DNA of 64,000 bases from Pseudomonas sp. Root71 (GTDB lineage Bacteria > Pseudomonadota > Gammaproteobacteria > Pseudomonadales > Pseudomonadaceae). Position 1 is the stretch's first letter. Every line of letters begins with the position of its first letter. The position numbers were made by a program, and so were the translations under genes. The DNA lies in assembly GCF_001429045.1 (NCBI RefSeq), contig NZ_LMHY01000028.1:62001-126000 (forward strand), read 5' to 3'. Below the pieces are notes generated by a model. That model did no database searches and was not told the DNA's origin. It saw only the letters and a list, made by a program, of their open reading frames with translations. Positions 9,962-18,673 of this stretch are shown piece by piece.

Positions 9962-10269
9962 GAACGGAGTCCTTCTGAACGTTGTGGTGGAGAATTTTGG
10001 CGAGGCCGAAGTTAACCATGAAATTGTCCTACGACCTATGGCCAAACATAAATTGTCATGTAACAGGGCATAAAACTGGATACAACCCACAACCCTGTGT
10101 TAACCGAACAAGCCGGCAAAAGTACAGAGTACGCCTTCGCCCGCCGCCTCCCTCGGCTCATGACGAAAGGCACAGGTCATCGGCGAAAACTTTTGTTAAC
10201 ACTCTGTCGAATTGCTCCACCGTCGTTCGACTATAAATCGAGCCACTCAACTGCAACGGAGACGACACC
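9962..10269. other. Divergent intergenic region tpx / YciI-family gene
   Basis: These 308 bp contain the promoters for two diverging genes. A TATAAA element about 35 bp before the 10270 start could be a -10 box, but no convincing -35 partner is at the right distance. There is no clear palindromic operator and no small ORF with a ribosome-binding site. Confidence 0.4.
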
Positions 10270-10695
10270 ATGCGATTCATGATCATCATCAAGGCCAGCC
10301 AGGATTCCGAAGCCGGCGTCATGCCCAGCCAGGAACTGCTGACGGCCATGGGCAACTACAACGAAGAACTGGTCAAGGCCGGTATCATGCTAGCGGGCGA
10401 AGGCCTGCACCCGAGCAGTAAAGGCGCACGGGTAAAGTTTTCCGGTGGCAAACACACGGTGATCGACGGCCCCTTCATCGAAACCAAGGAACTGATCGCC
10501 GGTTTCTGGTTGTGGAAAGTGAAGTCAAAAGAAGAAGCCATCGAATGGGTCAAGCGCTGCCCCAACCCGATGCCGGGCACCGAGGCCGAGATCGAGATTC
10601 GCCAGGTGTTTGAAGCCGAAGATTTTGGTGCCGAGTTCACACCGGAACTGCGCGAGCAGGAAGAGCGGGTTTGGGAGCAGGCGAAGAAAAACTGA
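10270..10695 (+). CDS. YciI/DGPF-domain protein
   Basis: A 141-residue protein of the YCII-related (DGPF) superfamily. It opens with MRFMIIIKAS, and the diagnostic DGPF motif is present in VIDGPFIETKELIAGFWLW, at about residues 66-84. The fold is a ferredoxin-like alpha+beta barrel. Members are often encoded next to ECF sigma factors in other genomes, but none is present here. The start is preceded by GGAGA. No catalytic role can be assigned. The gene ends in a REP palindrome that could act as its terminator. Confidence 0.88.
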   Translation: MRFMIIIKASQDSEAGVMPSQELLTAMGNYNEELVKAGIMLAGEGLHPSSKGARVKFSGGKHTVIDGPFIETKELIAGFWLWKVKSKEEAIEWVKRCPNPMPGTEAEIEIRQVFEAEDFGAEFTPELREQEERVWEQAKKN

Positions 10696-10700
10696 ACCTC

Positions 10701-10732
10701 CCGGTGGGAGCGAGCCTGCTCGCTCCCACCGG
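10701..10732. repeat. Single REP palindrome after the YciI-family gene
   Basis: A perfect 14-bp stem (CCGGTGGGAGCGAG / CTCGCTCCCACCGG) with a 4-base loop, five bases past the stop codon. It is a compact REP hairpin rather than a REPIN pair and may act as a transcript end or stabiliser. There is no T-run. Confidence 0.85.
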
Positions 10733-11231
10733 ATTCGCACCCACCCGCAAGCCTGCATCCTCCCCCTCCTTATCACCTCAAAGCGGCAACCCCTTGTTTC
10801 GTATTAACTTCTTAGTACACAAAAAACACCGAGAACCTGCACACAAAACGAAAGAATTAACCCATTCGACTGGCTAACTCATGTTTAGATGCTTAACTCT
10901 ATCTGACGCGTCCTACGGCTCGTTCAGAAACGGATTACGGAGTAACGGCCAAAAACAAGGCCGAGTATCCAATGAGCCACCAGGGAATCGGGGGAATCAT
11001 GTCGAAAAATATGGAGATGCGCGCCTTTCTTTTGGCGAGTCTGCACACGCCTTGCCTTTATACCCGGGCACACCCCAACACTCCGTCCAACCTGCCGCCC
11101 GCCGAAAGATGCTCGGCTGACACGCCTTTCTTTCCTGCGCTCCACTCCGTCCGGATTGAGCGCCCACGACTCCCTCAAAGTGTTCACCGCACGACTGCCG
11201 CACGAGCAGCTCAGGCCATAAGGACCAATCC
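10733..11231. other. Leader and promoter region of the DUF1254-Bat array
   Basis: About 500 bp without a supportable gene. The first half is AT-richer and the second half GC-rich. A reading frame on the minus strand (10924-11253) has no ribosome-binding site and no domain-like character. AGGA lies seven bases before the 11232 ATG. The length suggests regulatory sequence or a long leader, but no riboswitch or operator could be identified. Confidence 0.35.
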
Positions 11232-12635
11232 ATGAACGTTGCCCTTCGCGCAACCGGCTTCAGCCTGATTGCGCTGAGTACCAGCACCTGGGCCGACTTC
11301 ACTGCCACCCCCGACGAAGCCCGGGCCATCGCCAAGGAAGCCTATTTGTATGGATTCCCGGTAGTAGAGATGTACAAGACGCTCTACACCCAGGCCGTGG
11401 ACAAGAAGAGCCCGAACTTCAAGGCACCGTTCAACCAGATCGGCAACACCGCCAAGGCCTTCACCGCCAAGGACACCGCGTTTGTCACGCCGAACGCCGA
11501 CACGCCCTACTCCTTTGTCTGGATGGATTTACGCGCCGAGCCGCTGGTACTGACCCTGCCGCCCATCGAAGAACATCGTTATTACTCGGTGCAACTGATC
11601 GACGCCTATACGCAGAACTTTGCCTACCTGGGCACCCGCAGCACCGGCAACAACGGCGGGCATTTCATGATCGCCGGACCCAACTGGCAGGGCCAGCAAC
11701 CGCTGAACATCGACCGTCTGCTGCGCAGTGAAAGCAACATCGCCTATGCGCTGTATCGCACACAACTGTTCGATGAGAAGGATCTGGCCAAGGTCAAGCA
11801 GATCCAGAAGGGTTACAAGGTCGAAACCCTGAGTCATTACGACAAACAAAAGGCGCCAACCGCCGCACCGAAGATCGACTGGCCAAAACCCACGCCGACC
11901 ATGAGCGAAACCCCGGACCTGTTCCGCTACCTGAACTTCATGCTGGCGTTCGCCCCGGCCCAGGACGTGGAAAAAGAGCTGCTGGCGCGCTTCGCGAAAA
12001 TCGGCATTGAGGCCGGCAAGCCTTTCAACGTCAACACACTCAGCACCGAGCAGCGCAAAGCACTGGAGGACGGCATCAGCGACGCCAAGGCCGGGTTTGC
12101 CGAATTCAAGAAAACCAAGGTCGATACCCACGAGGTCAGCAGCGGTGATTTCTTCGGCACCCGCGATCACCTCAAGGGCAACTACCTGTACCGCTATGCC
12201 GGCGCCAACATGGGGATCTTCGGTAACTCCGCCGAAGAGGCGAACTACATCGGTTATTTCGTCGACAAGGATGGTAAACCGGTCGACGCCTCGAAAAATG
12301 ACTACACCCTGCATTTCGACAAAGGCGCCCTGCCCCCGGCCGATGCGTTCTGGTCCCTGACCCTGTACGACGGCAAGAACAAGCTGCTGGTGGCCAACCC
12401 GCTCAATCGCTACCTGATCAACTCGCGCATGCTGCCTGACCTCAAGCTCGATGCCGATGGCGGCCTGACGCTGTACGTGCAGCACAAGGCACCGGTCAAA
12501 GACCTGCAAAGCAATTGGCTACCGGCTCCGAACGGCCCCTTCTACGGGATATTGCGGCTGTATTTGCCAAAACCGGAAGTCCGCAACGGCGAATGGAAAA
12601 TGCCGCTGTTGAACCCCGTCAATCAAAAGCAATAA
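11232..12635 (+). CDS. DUF1254/DUF1214 domain secreted protein
   Basis: A 467-residue protein with an N-terminal signal peptide (about residues 1-21, ending TWA) followed by a DUF1254 domain (EARAIAKEAYLYGFPVVEMYKT, then TPNADTPYSFVW) and a C-terminal DUF1214 domain (PPADAFWSLTLYDGKNKLL). Such two-domain proteins are exported and widespread, and their biochemical role is unknown. It is the first gene of the rightward array. The next gene begins 12 bp after its stop, suggesting co-transcription with the outer-membrane protein and the MoxR-Bat genes. Confidence 0.88.
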   Translation: MNVALRATGFSLIALSTSTWADFTATPDEARAIAKEAYLYGFPVVEMYKTLYTQAVDKKSPNFKAPFNQIGNTAKAFTAKDTAFVTPNADTPYSFVWMDLRAEPLVLTLPPIEEHRYYSVQLIDAYTQNFAYLGTRSTGNNGGHFMIAGPNWQGQQPLNIDRLLRSESNIAYALYRTQLFDEKDLAKVKQIQKGYKVETLSHYDKQKAPTAAPKIDWPKPTPTMSETPDLFRYLNFMLAFAPAQDVEKELLARFAKIGIEAGKPFNVNTLSTEQRKALEDGISDAKAGFAEFKKTKVDTHEVSSGDFFGTRDHLKGNYLYRYAGANMGIFGNSAEEANYIGYFVDKDGKPVDASKNDYTLHFDKGALPPADAFWSLTLYDGKNKLLVANPLNRYLINSRMLPDLKLDADGGLTLYVQHKAPVKDLQSNWLPAPNGPFYGILRLYLPKPEVRNGEWKMPLLNPVNQKQ

Positions 12636-12647
12636 GTGGAGTCAGTG

Positions 12648-13598
12648 ATGATCAGGCCTTTTGTAGTGCGCCCCCTGTTGTTGGCGCTATGCATGGTCAG
12701 CGGCAGCCCGTTGGTACTGGCGGCTGAAGGTGGTGTCGGACGGCCGATTACCGGCCAGCAAGTGTTCTCCAATGCCGGGATCGTGCCGCCGGAGCCGGGC
12801 TGGGTCATGTCCCTGACCAGCATCTGGTACGACGGCGACCTCAAGGGCAGCACCCAGGTGCCTTTGGTGGGGGCCGCCAGTACCGGGCTGGACATGAAGG
12901 TGTCCTACACCATGGCCAACTTCACCCATGTCTGGGACACCGGCAAGGGTCGCTGGAACTACGCATCGGCCGTTGGCGTTCCGGTGCAGTACACCGACAT
13001 CTCGGCCAACATCACCGGGCCCCGCGGCCGAACGCTGGGCTCCTCCGACTCAGGCACCCAGTTCGCCGACATGCTGGTGACGCCGATTGCCGCCGGCTAT
13101 CACTTCGACGAGCTCAACCACATCGCGTTCTCGCTGCCGATCTACGTGCCCACCGGTGCCTACAACGACGACCGCCTGGCCAACCCCGGGCAGAACAACT
13201 ACACCTTCATGCCGACCGTGGCGTTCACGCATCTGGATGGCAAGGGCGGCGAATTCACGCTGTCGAGCGGCCTGGAGTTCTACACCGAGAACGACGCCAC
13301 CGATTATCGCAACGGCGATATCTACACCCTCGATGCGCTGTGGACCCACGGTTTTGGCAACGGCTGGAACGCCGGTATCGCCGCCGGTTACATCCAGCAG
13401 ATCACCGATGACTCGGGGTCGGGTGCCGACAGCGGCTTCCGCGGACGTTCCGTGGGTGCGGGCCCGACAGTGGGCTGGACCGGCAAATTCGCCGACGCCC
13501 AGGCCAACTTCAATGCGCGCTGGGTGCCGGAGTTCGACACCAAAAACCGCCCTGAAGGCAATGGATTCAGCGTCAACATGACCCTGGCGTTTTTCTAG
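12648..13598 (+). CDS. Outer-membrane channel-like protein, phenol-degradation 'meta-pathway' transporter family
   Basis: A 316-residue exported protein: a signal peptide ending LVLA, then a beta-rich sequence with alternating aromatics and a C-terminus in Phe (MTLAFF), typical of outer-membrane beta-barrels. The layout (early GWVMSLTSIWYDGD, later LSSGLEFYTENDATDYRNGD) fits the COG4313 family, annotated as meta-pathway phenol degradation protein and thought to be a substrate channel. The ATG at 12648 is chosen over a GTG at 12636 because GGAG lies just before it. The substrate is unknown. It probably works with the DUF1254 protein upstream. Confidence 0.78.
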   Translation: MIRPFVVRPLLLALCMVSGSPLVLAAEGGVGRPITGQQVFSNAGIVPPEPGWVMSLTSIWYDGDLKGSTQVPLVGAASTGLDMKVSYTMANFTHVWDTGKGRWNYASAVGVPVQYTDISANITGPRGRTLGSSDSGTQFADMLVTPIAAGYHFDELNHIAFSLPIYVPTGAYNDDRLANPGQNNYTFMPTVAFTHLDGKGGEFTLSSGLEFYTENDATDYRNGDIYTLDALWTHGFGNGWNAGIAAGYIQQITDDSGSGADSGFRGRSVGAGPTVGWTGKFADAQANFNARWVPEFDTKNRPEGNGFSVNMTLAFF

Positions 13599-13606
13599 GA
13601 GACCCC

Positions 13607-14587
13607 ATGAGCGCACTCAACGACCTCAATGCCCTGCAAGCCAGCATCGCCGAAGCGGTGCTCGGCCAGGACCAGGTGATCCGACAGATGCTCGTCGGCT
13701 TGCTGGCCAACGGGCACCTGCTCCTCGAAAGCCTGCCCGGCCTGGCCAAGACCCGCACGGTCAAGTCACTGGCCAGACACCTGGACGCGAAGATGAGCCG
13801 CATCCAGTTCACTCCGGACTTGCTGCCATCGGACATCACCGGCGCCGAGGTGCTGCATCAGGTCGAAGGCAAGAACGAAATCCGCTTCCAGCCAGGCCCC
13901 CTGTTCGGCAACCTGATACTCGCCGATGAAATCAACCGTGCGCCGGCCAAGGTCCAGGCGGCGTTGCTCGAAGCCATGGAAGAACGCCAGATCACCGTGG
14001 CCGGCAACAGCCATGCGCTGCCGGACCTGTTCATCGTGGTCGCCACCCAGAACCCGATCGAACAGGAAGGCACGTATCCGCTGCCGGAAGCGCAGATGGA
14101 CCGCTTCCTGATGAAAGTGCTGCTCGATTACCCGAGCGCGGAAAACGAAAGCCAGGTACTGCGCCTGCTGCGCGAAGAAGAACAGGCCCTGGGCGCCAAG
14201 ACCGCTGCCGTGCAGGGCTTCTCCCTGTCCCAGGACGTGGTGTTCGCCGCGCGCCGTGAAGTCAGCGCCGTGCACGTCTCCCCGGCCATCGACCGCTACC
14301 TGATCGACCTGATCAATGCCACTCGCCACCCGGCCGATTACGACGCCGACCTCGGGCGCTGGATCAGCATCGGCGCCAGCCCTCGTGGCGGCATCGGTCT
14401 GGACCGCTGTGCCCGGGCCGACGCCTGGTTGCAGGGCCAGGATTTCGTTTCTCCGGACAACGTCCGCGCCGTGGTGCACCCGGTGCTACGCCATCGTCTG
14501 CAACTGAGCTACGACGCGGTGGCCGACGGCGTGAGCGCCGATCAGGTGCTCGACCGCCTGCTCGATAAAGTGGCGATTCCAGCCTGA
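13607..14587 (+). CDS. MoxR-family AAA+ ATPase (first Bat operon)
   Basis: A 326-residue MoxR ATPase. It has the variant Walker A ESLPGLAKT (about residues 41-49), Walker B LILADEIN (about 103-110) and the sensor region ATQNPIEQEGTYPLPEAQMDRF, all characteristic of the family. MoxR ATPases act as chaperone-like remodelers with von Willebrand A partners, here the DUF58 and Bat proteins encoded downstream. AGGAG precedes the start. The stop and the next start share one base (TGATG). A closely similar paralogue is encoded at 40153-41112. Confidence 0.95.
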   Translation: MSALNDLNALQASIAEAVLGQDQVIRQMLVGLLANGHLLLESLPGLAKTRTVKSLARHLDAKMSRIQFTPDLLPSDITGAEVLHQVEGKNEIRFQPGPLFGNLILADEINRAPAKVQAALLEAMEERQITVAGNSHALPDLFIVVATQNPIEQEGTYPLPEAQMDRFLMKVLLDYPSAENESQVLRLLREEEQALGAKTAAVQGFSLSQDVVFAARREVSAVHVSPAIDRYLIDLINATRHPADYDADLGRWISIGASPRGGIGLDRCARADAWLQGQDFVSPDNVRAVVHPVLRHRLQLSYDAVADGVSADQVLDRLLDKVAIPA

Positions 14588-15531
14588 TGTCCATGAACCG
14601 CGCCGACGGCCTGGTGTATGTCTCTCTGGCACAGTTGATGGCCCTGGAGTTCAAGGCCCGTGACCTGAGTTTTCTGGCGCGTCAGCCCCAGGGCAGCATC
14701 CTGGCCGGTAACCACGCTTCGCGTTTGCGTGGCCGGGGCCTGAACTTCGATGAACTGCGCCGCTATCAGCCGGGGGACGATTTGCGCCACCTCGACTGGC
14801 GCGCGTCCCTGCGCACCGGCAAACCGGTGGTGCGGACATTCACCGAAGAGCGTGACCGCCCGGCCCTGATCCTCGTAGACCAGCGCATGTCGATGTTCTT
14901 TGGCTCGCAACGCAGCTTCAAATCCGCCGTCGCCGCCGAACTCGGCGCCCTGGCGGCATGGATGGTGTTCAACGCCGGCGACCGCGTCGGTGGACTGGTC
15001 TTCAACGATCAACGCATCGACAGCATCGCCCCGCTGCGCAGCCGCAAACGGATCGAAGCGCTGTGCAGCCGCATCGCCCAGCAAAACCAGGCACTCAACG
15101 CCGCCAACCCGGACGCCGAAGGCGAAGACCAGCTCGACAAGGTCCTGCAGCATTGCCTGGCCGTGGCCGGTCACGATCACCTGATCTGCATCGTCAGCGA
15201 CTTCGCCGGAGCCGGCGAACGCACCTTAAAACTGATGCGGCAACTGGCTGCGCACAACGATGTGATTGCCATGCAGGTATACGACCCGCTGGCGCTGAAC
15301 CTGCCGAAAAACGGCCGCGTGCTGGTCACCCAGGGGCAATTACAGGTGGAGCTGGCGGTGGATCGGCAACAAGTGCATCAACCCCTCGGGGACTTTCTCG
15401 GCGGGCGGCTCAAGGACGTCGCGACCTTGCTGCGCCGCAGCCAGGTGCCGTTGATGATGTTCAGCACGGCTACACCAGCCCACGAACAACTGCGAGCCGA
15501 GCTGGGCAAGTTTACCGGAGGGCGCCGATGA
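14587..15531 (+). CDS. DUF58 domain protein (first Bat operon)
   Basis: A 314-residue protein with the DUF58 signature GRGLNFDELRRYQPGDDLRHL followed by DWRASLRTGKPVVRTFTEER (about residues 50-95). A von Willebrand A-like fold follows, including LILVDQRMSMFFG, a degenerate metal site. DUF58 proteins are the usual immediate partners of MoxR ATPases. It overlaps its neighbours at both ends. No membrane segment is obvious, so the protein is probably cytoplasmic. Confidence 0.93.
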   Translation: MSMNRADGLVYVSLAQLMALEFKARDLSFLARQPQGSILAGNHASRLRGRGLNFDELRRYQPGDDLRHLDWRASLRTGKPVVRTFTEERDRPALILVDQRMSMFFGSQRSFKSAVAAELGALAAWMVFNAGDRVGGLVFNDQRIDSIAPLRSRKRIEALCSRIAQQNQALNAANPDAEGEDQLDKVLQHCLAVAGHDHLICIVSDFAGAGERTLKLMRQLAAHNDVIAMQVYDPLALNLPKNGRVLVTQGQLQVELAVDRQQVHQPLGDFLGGRLKDVATLLRRSQVPLMMFSTATPAHEQLRAELGKFTGGRR

Positions 15532-16112
15532 ACCCCGCCATCCCGAGCATCGACCAACTCAAGGAAATGGCACTGCCGGCGCCGGTCAGTTACGCACCGC
15601 AAACCTGGGGTTGGTGGGCGTTGCTGGCGCTGTTGATCGTTACGCTGGTGGTGCTTGGTGCGCGGCGCTACTGGCAATGGCGGCGCGATCGCTATCGGCG
15701 CGAGGCGTTAATGCGCCTGGAGGAACTGCAGCAGCGCAGCAATGACCTGAGTGCGTTGCGCGAGCTTCCGGAGTTGCTCAAGCGGGTCGCGATCTCTATG
15801 CCGAACGCGAAACCTGTGGGAGCGGGCTTGCTCGCGAAGGCGTCCTGTCAGTCGACATCAATATTGAATGCAATGGCCTCTTCGCGAGCAAGCTCGCTCC
15901 CACAGGGGTCTCCTGCGGCGTTGGGGAACGAAGACTGGCAGGCGTTTTTGCAGCGGCACAGTAAACAGCCCCTACCCGCCGACTTCAGCCAACAACTCTC
16001 GCTGCTGGCCTACGCCCCCGACGCAACATTGCGGGCCATGCCCACTGAACAGCGCCTGCAGCTGTTCAGTGCCTGCAAAACCTGGGTGGAGCGACATCAT
16101 GTGGCAGCTTGA
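15528..16112 (+). CDS. DUF4381 membrane protein carrying an in-frame REPIN
   Basis: A 194-residue small membrane protein, with a hydrophobic helix at about residues 26-47 (WWALLALLIVTLVVLGARRY) followed by a basic stop and a cytoplasmic helical domain, as in DUF4381 proteins of Bat operons. Residues 96-127 are encoded by a complete REPIN read in frame (KPVGAGLLAKA...ASSLPQG). The paralogue at 42059-42553 has 164 residues and no insert, and the 30-residue difference matches the REPIN length. The insert falls between LLKRVAISM and the WQAFLQRH segment, probably a loop. The start overlaps the DUF58 stop (ATGA). The gene remains open throughout, but function is not assured. Confidence 0.88.
   Translation: MNPAIPSIDQLKEMALPAPVSYAPQTWGWWALLALLIVTLVVLGARRYWQWRRDRYRREALMRLEELQQRSNDLSALRELPELLKRVAISMPNAKPVGAGLLAKASCQSTSILNAMASSRASSLPQGSPAALGNEDWQAFLQRHSKQPLPADFSQQLSLLAYAPDATLRAMPTEQRLQLFSACKTWVERHHVAA
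15812..15907. repeat. REPIN inserted within the DUF4381 coding sequence
   Basis: An inverted pair of REP units. The left arm CCTGTGGGAGCGGGCTTGC starts at 15813, and the right arm ends GCTCGCTCCCACAGGG at 15907. It lies entirely inside an open reading frame and contains no stop in that frame. A hairpin in mid-gene is unusual for this family, which is normally intergenic. Confidence 0.92.
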
Positions 16113-17091
16113 TTACCCCTGGCTGTTGATCCTGCTGCCGCTGCCGTGGCTCGCCTATCGCTACCTGCCCGATTACCGTGAGGCGCGAAGTGCCGTGCGA
16201 GTGCCGTTTTTCGGGGCGATGAGCCGTGCTGTCGGCCAGGCACCGAGCCAGGCTGGCACCCGCAGCAACCGCTGGCAGTTGCTCCTGAACCTGCTGGTCT
16301 GGACGCTGCTGCTGGTGGCGGCGAGTCGGCCGGTGTTGGTGGAAAAACCCATCGAACGCCAGCAGCCGGTGCGCGACCTGATGTTGGCCATCGACATTTC
16401 CCAGTCGATGGAAACCACCGATTTCACCGACGCCAATGGCCAGAAAATCAATCGCCTGGCCGCGGTCAAGGAAGTGGTGCACGGGTTCATCGACAAACGT
16501 AAAGACGATCGAATCGGACTGATCGTATTCGGCACCGGTGCCTATCCACAGGCGCCGTTGACCCTGGACCACCCCAGCCTGTCACTGCTGCTGGACGACA
16601 CCGGCATCGGCATGGCCGGCCCCAACACCGCCATCGGCGACGCCATCGGCCTGAGCCTGAAACTGCTGGACCAGGCCCACGAGCAGGAAAAAGTGCTGAT
16701 CCTGCTTACCGACGGCAACGACACCAGCAGCGCCATCACCCCTGATCACGCGGCCGCCATGGCTGCGGCCAAAGGCGTGGTGATTCACACCATTGGCATT
16801 GGCGACCCGAATGCGGAGGGTGAAGCCAAGGTCAACCTGCAAGGCTTGCAGGACATTGCCCAGGCCACGGGCGGACGCTTCTTCCGCGCCGAAGACCGCA
16901 ACGCCCTGGATCAAGTCTACAGCACCCTCGACAAACTCACCCCGCATCAGGTGAAAACCCTCAGCCATCAGCCAAAACGTGATCTGTTCTGGTGGCCGCT
17001 GGGCGCGGCCATCGCACTGCTGGCGCTATACCACCTGGGCGCCCTGTTGCTTCCACGGCTGATGCTCGCCCGTCAACGGCAGGAGGCCTGA
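16099..17091 (+). CDS. von Willebrand A membrane protein, BatA-like (first Bat operon)
   Basis: A 330-residue protein with N-terminal hydrophobic segments (about residues 5-20 and 60-77), a von Willebrand A domain with an intact MIDAS motif DISQSM (Asp99, Ser101, Ser103) plus a later LLTDGNDTSS, and a C-terminal membrane helix (about 296-315). This is the BatA plan. The vWA domain probably faces the periplasm and binds a divalent metal for protein-protein contact. The start overlaps the DUF4381 stop by 14 bp. The equivalent paralogue is at 42546-43628. Confidence 0.92.
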   Translation: MWQLDYPWLLILLPLPWLAYRYLPDYREARSAVRVPFFGAMSRAVGQAPSQAGTRSNRWQLLLNLLVWTLLLVAASRPVLVEKPIERQQPVRDLMLAIDISQSMETTDFTDANGQKINRLAAVKEVVHGFIDKRKDDRIGLIVFGTGAYPQAPLTLDHPSLSLLLDDTGIGMAGPNTAIGDAIGLSLKLLDQAHEQEKVLILLTDGNDTSSAITPDHAAAMAAAKGVVIHTIGIGDPNAEGEAKVNLQGLQDIAQATGGRFFRAEDRNALDQVYSTLDKLTPHQVKTLSHQPKRDLFWWPLGAAIALLALYHLGALLLPRLMLARQRQEA

Positions 17092-17092
17092 C

Positions 17093-18673
17093 ATGGACAT
17101 CAACCTCGGCGATTTCCATTTCCTGCGCCCCCTGTGGCTGTTGCTCGCGGTGTTCGGCGCATTGCTGCCGATGCTGTGGCGGCGCAACCAGGACCTGCAA
17201 CGGCGCTTGCGCAGCAACATCGCCGCGCACCTGCTGCCCCATCTGCTGATCACCCCGCAGGACCGGCAACGCCTGCGTCCGGTGCATCTGGTGTGTGCGC
17301 TGCTGGTACTGGGCGCCATCGCCGCCGCCGGGCCGACCTGGGAACAGGATCGGCCGGACTTTCTGGAAAACCGTGCGCCGCTGATCATCGCCGTCGACCT
17401 CTCGCCCTCCATGGACGCCAGCGATGTTCCACCCAGTCGCCTGGAAGCGGTCAAGCACAAGCTCCACGACTTGATCCAGCGCCGCGCCGGTTCGCGCAAT
17501 GCGCTGATTGCCTACGCCGGAAGTGCCCACCTGGTGTTGCCCGCCACCGACGACCCGGCGCTGCTCGATACGTTCATTCAGGCCCTGAGCACCGACTTGA
17601 TCAACAAACCGGGGAAAAATGTCAGCGCGGTCATCGATCAGGCCAAGCGCCTGCTCGCCGCCGAGAAAACCCCCGGCACCCTGCTGCTGATCACCGATGG
17701 CGCCGACACCTCGGCACTGGCCGGGCTGGACAAGCAACTGGCGGACAGTGCGCTGCAAGTGCTGATATTGGCCGCTGGCAGCAGCGACGTCGGGATCATC
17801 CGCGATGCCAGCGGCCAGCCACGCACCGACAGTAACGGTCGTCCGCAACTCGGCAGTTTCGATCAGGACGCCCTCAAGCAGCTTGCCTCAACGCTGGATG
17901 CACCGCTGGGCAGCCTGACCCTCAACGATGACGATCTGGACTGGATCGAACTGCACGCCGAGCAACACTTCCAGGCAGCCAGTGACGAACAGCGCGAACT
18001 GCACTGGAAAGACGCCGGTTACTGGCTGTGCTGGCCGCTGTTGCTGATCGCCTTCTTCAGCGTGCGCAGGGGCTGGAGCCTGAACTGGATGGCCGCACTA
18101 CTGCTGGCGGTGGGTTTGGGCCTGCAACCGGCGCCGGCCCAGGCCAACGCGCTGACCGATGCCTTTTTCACCCGCGACCAGCAAGGTCGCTGGGCCTTCG
18201 AACATGAGCACTACCCTCAGGCGGCGGCGCTGTTCGTCGATCCGTACTGGAAAGGCGTGGCCGCCTATAACGCGGCCGATTTCGACCTGGCACTGGCCAG
18301 CTTCGCGCGGCTCGACACACCGCAGGCGTATTTCTACCTGGGCAACATCTACGTGCGCCGCTTCAAGTTCGATCAGGCCATTGCGTCCTATACCCAAGCG
18401 CTGAAATTGCAGCCGCAATTCCCGGAAGCCACAGCCAACCTGGCGCTGGCCATAGCCTTGGAAAAGGACACTGAAAGCGCCGAGAAAAACACGCCAGAGG
18501 TCAAACCCGACGAAATCAAGATGGACAAGGCGCCGGGTAAAGGCCAAAGCAAAAAAGTGGAAACCCGGCAAGCGGCCTCGGATGAGCAATGGCTGCAGAA
18601 CCTCACCACATCGCCGGCGAAATTTCTCAAGCAGAAATTCAGCTTGCAGGATCAGGCGGGGGTCAAACCATGA
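17093..18673 (+). CDS. von Willebrand A + TPR protein, BatB/BatC-like (first Bat operon)
   Basis: A 526-residue fusion: N-terminal membrane helices (about residues 10-30 and 63-80), a vWA domain with intact MIDAS VDLSPSM (Asp102, Ser104, Ser106) and LLLITDGADTS, a membrane segment near 310-350, then TPR repeats (about 375-460, for example AYFYLGNIYVRRFKFDQAIA) and a charged C-terminal tail. It combines the roles of BatB and BatC. Only one base separates it from the BatA stop. Its stop overlaps the BatD ATG (ATGA). Unlike its paralogue at 43625, it keeps the full metal-binding triad. Confidence 0.92.
   Translation: MDINLGDFHFLRPLWLLLAVFGALLPMLWRRNQDLQRRLRSNIAAHLLPHLLITPQDRQRLRPVHLVCALLVLGAIAAAGPTWEQDRPDFLENRAPLIIAVDLSPSMDASDVPPSRLEAVKHKLHDLIQRRAGSRNALIAYAGSAHLVLPATDDPALLDTFIQALSTDLINKPGKNVSAVIDQAKRLLAAEKTPGTLLLITDGADTSALAGLDKQLADSALQVLILAAGSSDVGIIRDASGQPRTDSNGRPQLGSFDQDALKQLASTLDAPLGSLTLNDDDLDWIELHAEQHFQAASDEQRELHWKDAGYWLCWPLLLIAFFSVRRGWSLNWMAALLLAVGLGLQPAPAQANALTDAFFTRDQQGRWAFEHEHYPQAAALFVDPYWKGVAAYNAADFDLALASFARLDTPQAYFYLGNIYVRRFKFDQAIASYTQALKLQPQFPEATANLALAIALEKDTESAEKNTPEVKPDEIKMDKAPGKGQSKKVETRQAASDEQWLQNLTTSPAKFLKQKFSLQDQAGVKP

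Noticed and set aside
10924..11253. A 109-codon minus-strand frame upstream of the DUF1254 gene
   Set aside because: No ribosome-binding site or domain-like sequence. It overlaps the start of the real gene on the other strand.
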